NCBI GenBank assembly: GCA_028285005.1
Contig: JANQQP010000016.1
Span: 1 to 64,000, forward strand
Reading direction: 5' to 3'
Source of the DNA: Dehalococcoidia bacterium
Lineage (GTDB): Bacteria; Chloroflexota; Dehalococcoidia; Lucifugimonadales; Lucifugimonadaceae
Length of the DNA: 64,000 nt
This document shows, in pieces, positions 45,906-56,475 of this stretch. The notes under the pieces are model-generated. The model saw nothing but the letters and a program-made list of their open reading frames with translations. It was not told where the DNA came from and searched no databases. Made by a program: the position numbers and the translations under genes. The stretch's first letter is position 1; each line of letters opens with the position of its first letter.

Positions 45906-47402
45906 CTAACTGACGCGTGCACTTTCGAGCATACGAATCGCGTTCTCGACTCGATTCAACACGCGCTCTTTCCCAATCGCCACGATTGTGTCGAACAGTG
46001 GCGGGGCCATTGTCGAGCCGGTGACCGCGACGCGGACCGGTGTGAAAAGCGGTCCCGGTTTCAGTCCGAGCTTTTCAGCAAGCGCTCGGAACTCGGCTTC
46101 CAGGTGTTCTGGCTCGAACGGCTCCGCAAACTTGAGCACCTCCAGCGACGCCTCAAGTGATTTCGTCGCCGTCTCCGGGTCAGATTTGCGTCCAGGTAGG
46201 GCTTCCACTTCAGGGTGTACTTCATCGAGGAAGAAGAAAGAGAGAGCGTCAGTAGCTTCGTTCAGGGTCTTAAGGCGCTCGTGGACCAGCGGCAGGAGTG
46301 AGTGCAGGAAATCACGGTCGATCGGTCGGCTGACCGAGTCTGGCAGACCTCCCTCGGACTCGGGCCTCTCCAGCACCGGAGCGACCCGTCCTGCCAGGTC
46401 GTCCGTGCTCATCTGGCGGATGTGAACCCCGTTCATCCACGTCAGCTTGTCGTTGTCGAAGACAGCCGGGCTCTTGAGGATCCTTTCGACTGAAAAGCGC
46501 TCGATGATCTCGTCCTTCGTCATTACCTCCGTGTCGTCGCCCGGCGACCAGCCGAGTAGCGCCAGGAAGTTGAAAATCGCTTCTGGCAACACTCCCTGGT
46601 CGCGGTACTCGAGCGCTGAGGCGGCGCCGTGGCGCTTGCTGAGCTTCGACTTATCCTTGCCAAGGATGAGCGGGACATGGATGTAGTTCGGCAGATCCCA
46701 ACCGAGGGCCTGGTGGATCAGGATGTGGCGCGGCGTGCTGGGAATCCACTCAGGAGCGCGCACGACATGAGATATCTGCATCTCGCGGTCGTCGACGATG
46801 TGGGCCAGGTGATACGTCGGGTAGCCGTCTGACTTCAGGATCACAAAGTCCTGCAGCAGCGAAAGATCGAACTCTACTTCGCCAAGCACCATGTCTTCGA
46901 ACTTCAGCTTACCGATGTCGGGGATCTTGAAGCGCACGACGACTGGCTTGCCGGCGGCTCGAGACGCCTCGATCTCTTCCTTCGTCTTGTAGCGGCCGCG
47001 GTTGTCGTAGCCGGGCGGTTTGCCTGCGGCTTTCTGAGCGGTGCGGAGCTCTTCCAGCTCTTCAGGTGTGGTGTCGTCTTCGTAGGCGTGGCCCGACTCG
47101 ATCAGTTTGCGCGCGGCGTCCTGGTACAGCTCCAGCCGTTCGGACTGCGTGTACGGCGCGTATGGGCCACCAACGTCTGGTCCCTCGTCCCAGTCGAGGC
47201 CGAGCCACCGAAGCGACTCCATGATCGACGCTTCGGAAGCGGCGTCGTAGCGTCCTCGGTCGGTATCTTCTATCCGCAGAACGAACTGTCCGCCGGTCTG
47301 CCTGGCGATCAGCCAGCTGTATAGAGCGGTTCGCACGCCGCCGATGTGCAGCATGCCGGTTGGACTGGGTGCGAAACGAGTGCGCGCAGGTGTTGTAGCC
47401 AT
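45906..47402 (-). CDS. gltX: Glutamate-tRNA ligase
   Basis: RTRFAPSPTGMLHIGGVRTALYSWLIARQTGGQFVLRIEDTDRGR; DKSKLSKRHGAAS. Confidence 0.97.
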   Translation of the reverse strand: MATTPARTRFAPSPTGMLHIGGVRTALYSWLIARQTGGQFVLRIEDTDRGRYDAASEASIMESLRWLGLDWDEGPDVGGPYAPYTQSERLELYQDAARKLIESGHAYEDDTTPEELEELRTAQKAAGKPPGYDNRGRYKTKEEIEASRAAGKPVVVRFKIPDIGKLKFEDMVLGEVEFDLSLLQDFVILKSDGYPTYHLAHIVDDREMQISHVVRAPEWIPSTPRHILIHQALGWDLPNYIHVPLILGKDKSKLSKRHGAASALEYRDQGVLPEAIFNFLALLGWSPGDDTEVMTKDEIIERFSVERILKSPAVFDNDKLTWMNGVHIRQMSTDDLAGRVAPVLERPESEGGLPDSVSRPIDRDFLHSLLPLVHERLKTLNEATDALSFFFLDEVHPEVEALPGRKSDPETATKSLEASLEVLKFAEPFEPEHLEAEFRALAEKLGLKPGPLFTPVRVAVTGSTMAPPLFDTIVAIGKERVLNRVENAIRMLESARVS

Positions 47403-47447
47403 ACTGAGAATGTATCGGCCCGGGCGCAGGATGACAATTGGCTCGGC

Positions 47448-48371
47448 CTACTCGTTGCGCAGGTGATCGAGTACTTGTTGCAGGTCAGCCGACAGAGGGG
47501 ACTCGTGTGTCATCTGCTCACCAGTGACCGGGTGAACGAAGCGCAATCGTGATGCGTGCAGGAACTGCCGATCGAGTCCGGGCACGTTACGGCTCCTGCC
47601 ATATGTCATGTCCCCCAGCACGGGAAAGCCGATGGCGTTGAGATGCACTCGAATCTGGTGCATGCGTCCGGTTTCGAGTTCAACTTCGAGCAGCGTGGCG
47701 TTCGGGAGCTGCTGAACCGTGCGGTAGTGCGTGCGAGCCTCGCGTCCGGACTCGATGATTGCCTGCCGCGTGCGGTTCGTTGGGTCTCGGCCTATTGGAG
47801 CGTCAACCGTCCCGTCGGCAGGCTCCACCTGGCCGTGGACCAGCGCTGTGTAGGTCCGCTTGATTGCGCGGGCACGCATCGCCTTTCCCAATTCTGCGTA
47901 CGCCTCGGGCGTCAGGGCGAAGATAAGCAGGCCGCTGGTATCGAGATCGAGTCTGTGCACGACTCCGGGCCGTTCAGGGTCGCCGACCTCAGCGATACCG
48001 GGAAATCGGTGAAGTAGGCCGTTGATGAGGGTGTCGTCTGTGTGTCCCGGACCCGGATGGACCGCAATGCCCCTCGGCTTGTCGACCACGAGTAGATGGT
48101 CGTCCTGATAGATCACTTCAACCGGGATGTCGGCGGCTACCGGCAATTGGCCGGGTTCAACCGGGTCAGCGAGGAATGACTCGACATCGTCCTCAACCGC
48201 AAGTTGTGCGGAGGGGCGAGTTTCCACTTTGCCGTTTACACGCACCAGACCGTTGCGGATCGCGTTCTGAGCTGCTGAGCGCGAGAGCCAGTCAGCCCTG
48301 TTGGCTAACGCCGAGTCGAGCCTGCGATCTTGATCTTCAGCAGAAACTCGCCAGGCAATCCGGCGAGCCAT
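47448..48371 (-). CDS. RluA-family pseudouridine synthase
   Basis: S4-like N-terminus; VVDKPRGIAVHPGPGHTDDTLINGLLHRF; GVVHRLDLDTSGLLIFAL. Confidence 0.95.
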   Translation of the reverse strand: MARRIAWRVSAEDQDRRLDSALANRADWLSRSAAQNAIRNGLVRVNGKVETRPSAQLAVEDDVESFLADPVEPGQLPVAADIPVEVIYQDDHLLVVDKPRGIAVHPGPGHTDDTLINGLLHRFPGIAEVGDPERPGVVHRLDLDTSGLLIFALTPEAYAELGKAMRARAIKRTYTALVHGQVEPADGTVDAPIGRDPTNRTRQAIIESGREARTHYRTVQQLPNATLLEVELETGRMHQIRVHLNAIGFPVLGDMTYGRSRNVPGLDRQFLHASRLRFVHPVTGEQMTHESPLSADLQQVLDHLRNE

Positions 48372-48994
48372 TATCCCGTTTCCTGCTGGTTGCCCGGAGC
48401 TGGACTCGAAGGCTCCGGGTCCGGCTGATCCTTCTTGCTTTTATCTTCGCTGGGGTTCATCCAGAAGAAGAGGAAAAGAACAAAGATGCCGACCACTATC
48501 GATGAGTCGGCGATGTTGAAGATGGGCCAGGGTCCAACATCAATGAAATCCGTCACGTGGCCGAGTCTGATGCGGTCGATCAGGTTGCCGAACGCTCCGC
48601 CGATCAGGAGTCCAAAGGCCATCCGCACCCAGATCGTCGGCGAATCGACCGAGCGATACACGAAGTAGAGGGCGATTACAGCGCCGATCGAGACCCATGT
48701 GAGGATGTCGCTCTGGTCCTGGAACAGGCTGAAGGCGGTCCCGGTGTTCCACGCGTGGGTGAAGCGGAAAAAGCCCTCATCGGGCCACGACTCACCCCGC
48801 AGCAGGTTCTCGACTACCAGCGCCTTGGTCAGCTGGTCGAGTCCCAGCGACAGCCCGAGCAGCAGCCAGGGGATGGGGTCTGTGAACAGAGACCTCTTTG
48901 CCGGCCGCGGCCTCTCGGCGACCTCCATCGACTGGTGGTCTTCCGGTCCTGGCGGCGGTGTTGGTTGCTCGTCTGCTGGAGTATCAGTGGTCAC
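48371..48994 (-). CDS. lspA: Lipoprotein signal peptidase
   Basis: FRFTHAWNTGTAFSLF; GGAFGNLIDRIRLGHVTDFIDVGPWPIFNIADSSIVVGI. Confidence 0.95.
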   Translation of the reverse strand: MTTDTPADEQPTPPPGPEDHQSMEVAERPRPAKRSLFTDPIPWLLLGLSLGLDQLTKALVVENLLRGESWPDEGFFRFTHAWNTGTAFSLFQDQSDILTWVSIGAVIALYFVYRSVDSPTIWVRMAFGLLIGGAFGNLIDRIRLGHVTDFIDVGPWPIFNIADSSIVVGIFVLFLFFWMNPSEDKSKKDQPDPEPSSPAPGNQQETG

Positions 48995-49191
48995 GCAATG
49001 AGTATACGGCCACGCTCACAAGGAAGATTGAAGAAAGTTCGCGCTGCTACCGGCCAGAAACCGGCAAACGGGGGTTAGCTGTGAGGCACACCCGTTGCAA
49101 TCGTTCGAGCACCTGACGCACCACCTTCGCTCCGTAGTCTCGATTCATCAGCGCCAAACCTATGGCGCACGTTCAATCTTGGAGGATAAAC

Positions 49192-49569
49192 ATGCAGAGC
49201 GAAGTGAACGCCCGGTCGAGAGGCTTCACGCTGGTCGAGCTGCTCGTAGTGATCGGCATCATCGCCGCCCTCGCAGCAGTCGTAATTCCAAACGTGAGCC
49301 GATTTGTTGGATCCGGTGACGCTGAGGCCAACAACACCGAGGCCCAGACTGTTCAGGCCGCTGTTGACCTGATCATTGCTGATCTTGGACTCGTTCAGGC
49401 TACAACGGGTGCAAACGCCGTTGCCACGAACGACTTCTCAGCCTTTGACTTTGACACCGGCACGGCCGGTGCCCAGACGCTGTTCCCGCAGTACCTGCGG
49501 CAGAACCCGACCAAGTGTTCCTACACATGGGACGACCTAGGCCAGGTGACACAGGCGGCTGGCTGTTAA
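49192..49569 (+). CDS. Type IV pilin-like prepilin
   Basis: RSRGFTLVELLVVIGIIAALAAVVIPNVSRFVG (class III signal peptide). Confidence 0.9.
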   Translation: MQSEVNARSRGFTLVELLVVIGIIAALAAVVIPNVSRFVGSGDAEANNTEAQTVQAAVDLIIADLGLVQATTGANAVATNDFSAFDFDTGTAGAQTLFPQYLRQNPTKCSYTWDDLGQVTQAAGC

Positions 49570-49617
49570 TTAGATAGTTCCCCCTGCGCCTTCTCGACCA
49601 GGCGCTATCCGGAGCTG

Positions 49618-49652
49618 CCCCCGCCGACACTTCCTGTCGGCGGGGGTTTTTT
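49618..49652 (+). terminator. Rho-independent terminator after pilin gene
   Basis: cccccgccgaca-cttcc-tgtcggcggggg followed by TTTTTT. Confidence 0.93.
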
Positions 49653-49782
49653 ATGGGCCGGCTATATCGAATTGATGAAGTGAACCGGCACCGTGCCACA
49701 TTGGTAGAATTCGCCAACTGGCAGATCATTTCTTGCTCGGCCGACACAAACCAACGCCAAGCTCTCACCAGAAGGACAAAAG

Positions 49783-50838
49783 ATGGAAATCAGAGTCGAC
49801 ATGCGCAGCGACACCGTTACGAAGCCTTCTCCCGAGATGCGCAAAGCGATGTATGAGGCAGAGCTCGGCGACGATGTCTACGGTGACGACCCGACGGTGA
49901 ACCGGCTGCAGGAAAAGGCGGCTGAGATGCTGGGCAAAGAAGCCGGCCTTTTCGTGGTCTCGGGAACGCAGGGCAACCTGGTTTCTGTCCTGTCCCAGGC
50001 GCAACGGGGCGACGAGATCATACTTGGCGATCAGTGCCACATCTTCAACAGCGAGGCGGGCGGCGTATCGGTGCTTGGCGGCGTTGTGATGTACCCGATG
50101 AAGACCGACCGGCACGGCGTGATCGCCCCTGATCTGATCCATGCTGCGGTTAAGCCGCGTGACTACCACAAGCCGCCGACGAAGCTTCTTTGCATCGAGA
50201 ACACCCACAACAACACCAGCGGCAAGGCGATATCTCCCGCGGACATGCAGATGATGGCTGATGCCGGGCGGGCCCATGGTTTGAGAGTTCACCTAGACGG
50301 CGCGCGGCTGTTCAATTCGGCGGTGAGCCAGGGCATCGATGTCAAGGAATTGACCGCTCCTGTCGACACAGCGACTTTCTGTCTTTCGAAAGGGCTGTCG
50401 TGTCCGATCGGCAGTGTCCTTGTAGGAGATGCTGATTTCATCGAAGAGGCGGGAAGGTGGCGCAAGATTCTCGGCGCCGGCATGCGCCAGGTTGGCGTTG
50501 TAGCAGCCGCAGGAATCGTCGCACTCGATTTGATGATCGACCGTATGGAAGAAGACCATGTGAACGCCAGGAAGCTTGCCGAGGGGCTGGCAGAGCTGCC
50601 CGGCATCGCACTTGATCCAGCTGAGATACAGACGAATATCGTCAGGTTCGGTGTGCCCGACGGATCAGGCGACAGGATCGCGGCGATGCTGTTGGAGCAG
50701 GGCGTCTACATGAACGGCGGCTACTCAGACCTTCGCATGGTGACGCACTACGGCATCGACAGCGAGGACATCGACTTCACCTTGCTGGCTATGCGAAATG
50801 TGATGTCAGAGGTGGCATCGCCCGTGCCGACCGCCTGA
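49783..50838 (+). CDS. ltaE: Low-specificity L-threonine aldolase
   Basis: IRVDMRSDTVTKPSPEMRKAMYEAELGDDVYGDDPTVNRLQEKAAEMLGKEAGLFVVSGTQGNL. Confidence 0.94.
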   Translation: MEIRVDMRSDTVTKPSPEMRKAMYEAELGDDVYGDDPTVNRLQEKAAEMLGKEAGLFVVSGTQGNLVSVLSQAQRGDEIILGDQCHIFNSEAGGVSVLGGVVMYPMKTDRHGVIAPDLIHAAVKPRDYHKPPTKLLCIENTHNNTSGKAISPADMQMMADAGRAHGLRVHLDGARLFNSAVSQGIDVKELTAPVDTATFCLSKGLSCPIGSVLVGDADFIEEAGRWRKILGAGMRQVGVVAAAGIVALDLMIDRMEEDHVNARKLAEGLAELPGIALDPAEIQTNIVRFGVPDGSGDRIAAMLLEQGVYMNGGYSDLRMVTHYGIDSEDIDFTLLAMRNVMSEVASPVPTA

Positions 50839-50974
50839 TACAGAGGTGCAGCCCGGTTGGATATGTCCGGTTTTCCTCACGAAGCATTTGTGATGAGCGA
50901 GTAGGGTTTTTGTTAGCCGTGGTACCTACGGCTTCGACACGTTGCGATGCGGCGGTTTCAGAGTACGTCTCAGT

Positions 50975-51886
50975 ATGACCTCATCCAGCCATGTACTCGA
51001 AATAGACGGGCTCACCAAGACGTTTGGTGAGCGCATCGTCGTGAACGACGTCTCGTTCGAGGTGCGTCGAGGTGAGATCTTCGGCTTCCTCGGACCAAAC
51101 GGTTCTGGCAAGACGACCACAATCCGGATGGCGCTGGGCATCATCAAGCCCGATTCCGGCTCGGTGCGTGTACTTGGAGAGCAGCCTGACCGGAAGCTGT
51201 TGAACCGCGTCGGATACCTGCCTGAAGACCGCGGCCTGCTCCGCAAGGTGAGAGTGATGGACATCATCCGTTACCTCGGCAGACTGAAAGGGCTGAGTTC
51301 GTCTGAGGCGGAGGAGCGCGGGACCGAGCTGCTGCACCGAGTCGGCCTGTATCAGCACAGGACCAAGAAGGTGGAAGGGCTGTCACGCGGTATGACGCAG
51401 CTCATCCAGTTCATCTCTTCGATCATCCATGAGCCTGAACTGATCATCCTGGACGAGCCGTTTTCAGGTCTCGACCCGCTCAACGTGCAGCTTATGAAGC
51501 AGATGCTGTTTGAGCAGCGTGAACGCGGCGCCACGATCATGTTCAGCACCCACATCATGTCGGACGTCGAAGAGCTGTGTGAGCGAGTAGCCCTGATCGC
51601 CGACAGCCGCATGCTGCTGTACGGCTCGATAGACGAGATCAAACGGGACCGAGGCGCCAGTGCTGTCCGAGTCCGGGCCTCCGATATCCCGGCGTCGCTC
51701 CTCAATGGCCGTGCAAAACCCGCTGACGGTGTCATGGAGTTCGAGATCAACGAGCAGAGGAGTTCAGAGAGCATCTTGCGGGAGTTCCTGGACGCCGGCA
51801 TCGCCGTCGAGCAGTTCGAGCTGCTTCTGCCGACGATGAATGACGTGTTTATCGAGGAGGTGACGCGTGCGCGTTATCTCTCCTGA
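50975..51886 (+). CDS. ABC transporter ATPase (NatA-like)
   Basis: GFLGPNGSGKTTTIRMALGI; LSRGMTQLIQFISSIIHEPELIILDEPFSGLDPLN. Confidence 0.93.
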   Translation: MTSSSHVLEIDGLTKTFGERIVVNDVSFEVRRGEIFGFLGPNGSGKTTTIRMALGIIKPDSGSVRVLGEQPDRKLLNRVGYLPEDRGLLRKVRVMDIIRYLGRLKGLSSSEAEERGTELLHRVGLYQHRTKKVEGLSRGMTQLIQFISSIIHEPELIILDEPFSGLDPLNVQLMKQMLFEQRERGATIMFSTHIMSDVEELCERVALIADSRMLLYGSIDEIKRDRGASAVRVRASDIPASLLNGRAKPADGVMEFEINEQRSSESILREFLDAGIAVEQFELLLPTMNDVFIEEVTRARYLS

Positions 51887-53105
51887 GACACAGGTGATTT
51901 TGACCGAGGAGTTTCGCAGGCAGATCCACCGCCGAAGCTGGCAAATACTGACAGCGCTGGTCCCGTTCGCATTGCTGGTGGCGCTGGTGGCTGTGCCGGC
52001 GGTCCGGGGCGCGTTCGACGATGACGAGCCGGTCAACCGGCTGAACCGTATCGGCTACGTCGACAACGCCGGAGTGATAACGAACTTCGGCCTGCAAGGT
52101 GGCCCACGGGAGTATCTGAATAGGCCGGGCGGCGTACAGGGATTGGTGAGCGGGGAGGTGGATGCGCTCTTCATCATTCCCGATGATTATCTGCAGACGG
52201 GGTCTGTGCAGTGGCTGCGAGGCGAGACGGGCGTCTTTTCCGACGACTCTCTTGGCAGCCAGTTCATCGGATTTCTCACCAGAGAGCTGATCGCCGGGCA
52301 GGTCGAGCCTCAGTTGCTGGAGCGCGTCATCAGTCCGGCAGCTTTCACTGTGTTCGAGGTCGGCGACGACGGTATCGTGGTCGAGGAACCCCCCGATGCT
52401 CAGCAGGCTGGAGAGTTCTTCGTTCCATTCATCTTCGCCATACTGCTGATGGTCGCCATCTTCTCCGGCAGTGGGAGCCTGTTGCAGAGCGTCGCCGACG
52501 AAAAAGAGAACCGAATGATCGAGATGATCATCACGTCGGCGACTCCACTTTCGATCATGGCAGGAAAGGTCTTCGCGCTCGGCGCGGCAGGATTGATTCA
52601 GGTCACGGTGTGGATAGGGTCGGCGGCGCTGCTTGGACCGTTGATCATCGACCAGGTCCCGAACGCGGGTGAGCTCTCGGTGGAACTGGACCTGCTTGCC
52701 ACCGTCCTTCTGCTATTCATCGCTGGCTACTTCCTGTTCGCTGTGATCATGGCAGGCATGGGCGCAGCAACGACATCGGTGAGAGAGGCGTCGCAGATCT
52801 CGGCCATCATCACGGTCCCAGCGGTGATACCGGTCTGGCTATCGTCACTGCTTGTCTCACAGCCGGACGGCACAGTGGCTAGAGTTCTTTCGTTCGTACC
52901 CTTCACTGCTCCGACTACGATCCTGATCAGGCTCAGCGCAGGAAACGTGAGCCCTGGTGAGGTCGCGGCCAGCCTTGCCGTAGTGGTGGTTTCAGGGTTC
53001 GCGCTGCTGTGGGTTTCGGCGCGCGTCTTCAGAGCGGGTCTTCTGCTCTACGGACAGCGGATGAGCCTGAAGAACGTGTGGACCGCCCTTCGACAGGCCG
53101 ACTAG
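51867..53105 (+). CDS. ABC-2 type permease (NatB-like)
   Basis: SVADEKENRMIEMIITSATPLSIMAGKVFALGAAGLIQV; overlaps the ATPase gene. Confidence 0.92.
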   Translation: MRVISPETQVILTEEFRRQIHRRSWQILTALVPFALLVALVAVPAVRGAFDDDEPVNRLNRIGYVDNAGVITNFGLQGGPREYLNRPGGVQGLVSGEVDALFIIPDDYLQTGSVQWLRGETGVFSDDSLGSQFIGFLTRELIAGQVEPQLLERVISPAAFTVFEVGDDGIVVEEPPDAQQAGEFFVPFIFAILLMVAIFSGSGSLLQSVADEKENRMIEMIITSATPLSIMAGKVFALGAAGLIQVTVWIGSAALLGPLIIDQVPNAGELSVELDLLATVLLLFIAGYFLFAVIMAGMGAATTSVREASQISAIITVPAVIPVWLSSLLVSQPDGTVARVLSFVPFTAPTTILIRLSAGNVSPGEVAASLAVVVVSGFALLWVSARVFRAGLLLYGQRMSLKNVWTALRQAD

Positions 53106-54466
53106 CCGTCGCCGTTGGAAGACGGTGGCTGCTCAGGCTTGAAGCGAGACTCGCCCCACCACTGTCTGAGCCGTTCGGCGATCTGTGCCTCTGAGCCCAG
53201 CGCGCCCGGCCGGTAGTAGGACCGGTTGCGCAGCTTTTCGGGCAGGTTCTCCGACGCGACGAAGTGTCCTGGAGCATCATGCGGATAGACGTAGTCTTTG
53301 AAGTACCCCAACTCGGACATCAACTGGGTCGGAGCGTTGCGCAGATGCAGCGGCACCGGTTCGTCACGGCCTTTTCGTACGTCCGACAGCGCAGCATCAA
53401 TTGCCCTGTACGCCGAGTTGCTCTTCGGGGCCGAGGCGAGATAAATCGTCGCTTCCGCGAGCGGGATTCTGCCCTCAGGCAGGCCGATGAACTCCACCGC
53501 CTGCTTGGCAGCCATGGCCACAGCCAGACCATTCGGGTTGGCGAGCCCGATGTCCTCGGCCGCTGAGATCACCAGCCGCCGCGCTATGAAGATCGGGTCT
53601 TCGCCTGCATCGATCATTCTCGCTAAGTAGTAGATGGCGGCGTCAGGATCCGATGCGCGGATGGACTTGATGAAGGCGGAGATGGTGTCGTAATGCTGGT
53701 CTCCCAGCCGGTCATAGCGCGCCTGGCGCTGGAGCGACTGCTCGACAGTTTCGACTACGACAACGCGTTTGCCGTCGTCGTCGTCAGCAGACGTCGACTC
53801 CACCGAAAGTTCGAGTGTGTTTAGCGCTGTCCTGGCATCACCATTGGCGACTCGTAGAAGGAACGAACGCGCCTCGTCGGAGAGAGACGCCTTTTCGCTG
53901 CCAATGCCACGGTCAGAGTCTGACAGAGCACGGTCGACCAGTTCCCCAATGTCCTCGTCTCTCAACGGCTCGAGTGTGTAGACACGTGTCCGGGAAAGCA
54001 GCGGCGAAATCACCTCGAATGACGGGTTCTCGGTTGTCGCGCCAATCAGCGTCACAGTCCCCTCTTCGACGTGAGGCAAAAGCGCGTCCTGCTGCGACTT
54101 CGAGAAGCGGTGGATCTCGTCGATGAAAAGGATTGTCCCTCGACCGTGCTGCCCGAGCCGGTCCGAGGCGGCAGCCACAGCCTGTCTCACATCTTTCACA
54201 CCAGACGTGACAGCCGAGAGCTGTTCAAAGTGGGCCTTGGTGGCTTGCGCTATCAGTCGAGCCAGTGTTGTCTTGCCGCTGCCGGGCGGTCCCCAGAGAA
54301 CAATGGACGGGACGCGGTCTTCATCTATGGCGCGGCGAAGAACCGAGTCCGGAGCGAGCAGGTGCAACTGGCCGACGTATTCGTCGAGCGACTGAGGCCG
54401 CATGCGTGTGGCCAGCGGCGCGCTTCTACGCTGAATCTCCTCGCGTCTGTGATCGAACAGGGTCAT
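53102..54466 (-). CDS. rarA: Replication-associated recombination protein A
   Basis: PLATRMRPQSLDEYVGQLHLL; VLWGPPGSGKTTLARLIA; ILFIDEIHRFSKSQQDALLPHVEEGTVTLIGATTENPSFEV. Confidence 0.96.
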   Translation of the reverse strand: MTLFDHRREEIQRRSAPLATRMRPQSLDEYVGQLHLLAPDSVLRRAIDEDRVPSIVLWGPPGSGKTTLARLIAQATKAHFEQLSAVTSGVKDVRQAVAAASDRLGQHGRGTILFIDEIHRFSKSQQDALLPHVEEGTVTLIGATTENPSFEVISPLLSRTRVYTLEPLRDEDIGELVDRALSDSDRGIGSEKASLSDEARSFLLRVANGDARTALNTLELSVESTSADDDDGKRVVVVETVEQSLQRQARYDRLGDQHYDTISAFIKSIRASDPDAAIYYLARMIDAGEDPIFIARRLVISAAEDIGLANPNGLAVAMAAKQAVEFIGLPEGRIPLAEATIYLASAPKSNSAYRAIDAALSDVRKGRDEPVPLHLRNAPTQLMSELGYFKDYVYPHDAPGHFVASENLPEKLRNRSYYRPGALGSEAQIAERLRQWWGESRFKPEQPPSSNGDG

Positions 54467-54542
54467 CTGCCACGGCCCGGGGAGCTATGCGCTGCGAAAG
54501 GGCCATTTGTAACACGGAATGGCGGCGCGGGAGCCGCCGCGG

Positions 54543-54923
54543 CTACTTGCGGCGCTCGGCCTTTGGAGTGATGGAGTTGTTGGACCGGGCGTTGTAGGAG
54601 CCGCGTTGCCCGTAGTCGAGCTCGGCGATGGTGACTCCGTGCCCGCCATCTCCGTGACTGGCGAGGTAGAACTTCTTCACAAGAGGCGATGACTTGAGGA
54701 GTCTGTGGACTGCCTTTTTCAGAGCGCCGGTGCCATGGCCATGGATGATCTTGACGATGTGAAGTCGAGCGGCGTGCGCGTTTGCGACGTGCCGCTCAGT
54801 TGCCGATGTTGCGGCGCCAACCAGCATCCCGTGCAGGTCGATCTCGATCTCGGCCGGGCGGACCGGCGGTCGAGTGGGCCTGCCCGCTCCGAAACCCTTG
54901 CCGGGACTGCTCGAGACGCTCAA
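54543..54923 (-). CDS. Smr domain protein
   Basis: EIDLHGMLVGAATSATERHV; VKIIHGHGTGALKKAVHRLLKSSPLV. Confidence 0.88.
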   Translation of the reverse strand: MSVSSSPGKGFGAGRPTRPPVRPAEIEIDLHGMLVGAATSATERHVANAHAARLHIVKIIHGHGTGALKKAVHRLLKSSPLVKKFYLASHGDGGHGVTIAELDYGQRGSYNARSNNSITPKAERRK

Positions 54924-56350
54924 GTGTCACTCCCGTCATCGGCAGTCATGGCCTTGAGTGCTGAGATGACCAACTCGTCCTCTTCCGGCAGGACGGTCCG
55001 CGGATCCAGCAGGAGTTCGTCTTCGCGGATGCGAGCTATCACCGGTGGCTCAGCACTACGCAGCTTCGCCGCCAGAGACTCTGACCGGGCACCTCCGGAT
55101 ATTGCCAGCACGCTGGTTGGCAGGGTCTCTCCAGGCAGGCTGCCTCCACCGACCGTCGATCTTTCAGATTTCACTTCACCTGTGCCTGCAGCCTCTCGCC
55201 AGCGAGCTGCCCGCTTTCCGATCTCGTCGTCGGGCGCGGAGATCATTCGCCAGATCGGAATATCAGCCTCCGCTGTGTCCTTGAGGTAGGAGAGCAACGT
55301 CGCCGTCAGTGCGGCCAGCGCCATCTTGTCCAGCCGTACCGCCCTGGCGAGCGGATGCTTCGATATGCGGTCGACCAGTTCCCGGTTTCCGCAGATGATG
55401 CCCGCCTGCGGTCCACCGAGCAGCTTGTCGCCTGAGAACATAGTTATCGCCGCGCCATCTGTGACCGAGTCCTGTACGGTCGGCTCCCGCTGCAGGCCGA
55501 ATCGCCGGGTGTCGATCAGGCTGCCGGACCCGAGATCGTTGAGCACCGGGATGTCGTGCTCTCGACCGACAGCGACCAGTTCTGCCAGTTCGGGCTCGTG
55601 GGTGAAGCCCTGCACGGAGAAGTTGCTCGGATGAACCTTCAGGATGGCGGCGGTGTTGGCGGTGACCGCAGCGCCGTAGTCACGGGCATATGTGCGGTTG
55701 GTCGTGCCGACCTCGACCAGCGTCGCTCCCGACCTTCGCATCACATCTGGTATGCGGAAGCCACCGCCAATCTCCACCGCTTCGCCACGCGAGACGATGA
55801 CCTCTTCGCCTTCGGCGATCGCGCTCAGGGCGAGAAGGACGGCCGAAGCGTTGTTGTTGACGGCAATCCCGGCTTCAGCGCCAGTCACATCGGCAATGAC
55901 CTGAGATATCCGGCTGTTCCGGGAGCCTCGCTTGCCTGAATCGAGGTCGAATTCGAGGTCAGAGTAGCCGGCCGCGGCCAGCCCGGCAGCTTCGATGGCA
56001 GCGGCGCTCATGGGCGCTCGGCCGAGGTTGGTGTGCAGCACGACGCCCGTGGCGTTGATGACCCTGCGCGGCCAGTTGGCAGTGGCGCGTTGGGCGCGCT
56101 CGAGTACGTGGCTGATGAGTTCTTCAGTGCCGGGTGAGGACGAACCGGAGAGAACGGCCAGACGAGCTCCATCGGTGGCTTCGCGAACAAGATTAGTGAC
56201 GGTCGCCAGCGACAGTTCCCCGGCGAGTGCTCCGATGCGGGCGTCGCGCAACACGGCGTCTACAGACGGTATCGACCGCAGATTCTCTTGTTGTCCGTTG
56301 CTGGTCATATCTCGGGAGTTGTTAAGGCCGAAATCGCGGGTTTGTCCCAC
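54920..56350 (-). CDS. selA: L-seryl-tRNA(Sec) selenium transferase
   Basis: RRVINATGVVLHTNLGRAPMSAAA; INNNASAVLL-type region (AVNNNASAVLLAL); TMFSGDKLLGGPQAGIICG. True start may be MTSNGQQENLR (56308). Confidence 0.94.
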   Translation of the reverse strand: MGQTRDFGLNNSRDMTSNGQQENLRSIPSVDAVLRDARIGALAGELSLATVTNLVREATDGARLAVLSGSSSPGTEELISHVLERAQRATANWPRRVINATGVVLHTNLGRAPMSAAAIEAAGLAAAGYSDLEFDLDSGKRGSRNSRISQVIADVTGAEAGIAVNNNASAVLLALSAIAEGEEVIVSRGEAVEIGGGFRIPDVMRRSGATLVEVGTTNRTYARDYGAAVTANTAAILKVHPSNFSVQGFTHEPELAELVAVGREHDIPVLNDLGSGSLIDTRRFGLQREPTVQDSVTDGAAITMFSGDKLLGGPQAGIICGNRELVDRISKHPLARAVRLDKMALAALTATLLSYLKDTAEADIPIWRMISAPDDEIGKRAARWREAAGTGEVKSERSTVGGGSLPGETLPTSVLAISGGARSESLAAKLRSAEPPVIARIREDELLLDPRTVLPEEDELVISALKAMTADDGSDT

Positions 56351-56475
56351 GGAACGGCCGATTTGATGCTAGCACCCGGATTTCGAAATCTGGTGCGCGC
56401 CAGCACTGTTTTTGTGATTGAGAACGCCGCACAGTGTGTAGAATAGTCAGGTTGGAGCAAGTATCAGGCTGAAGA

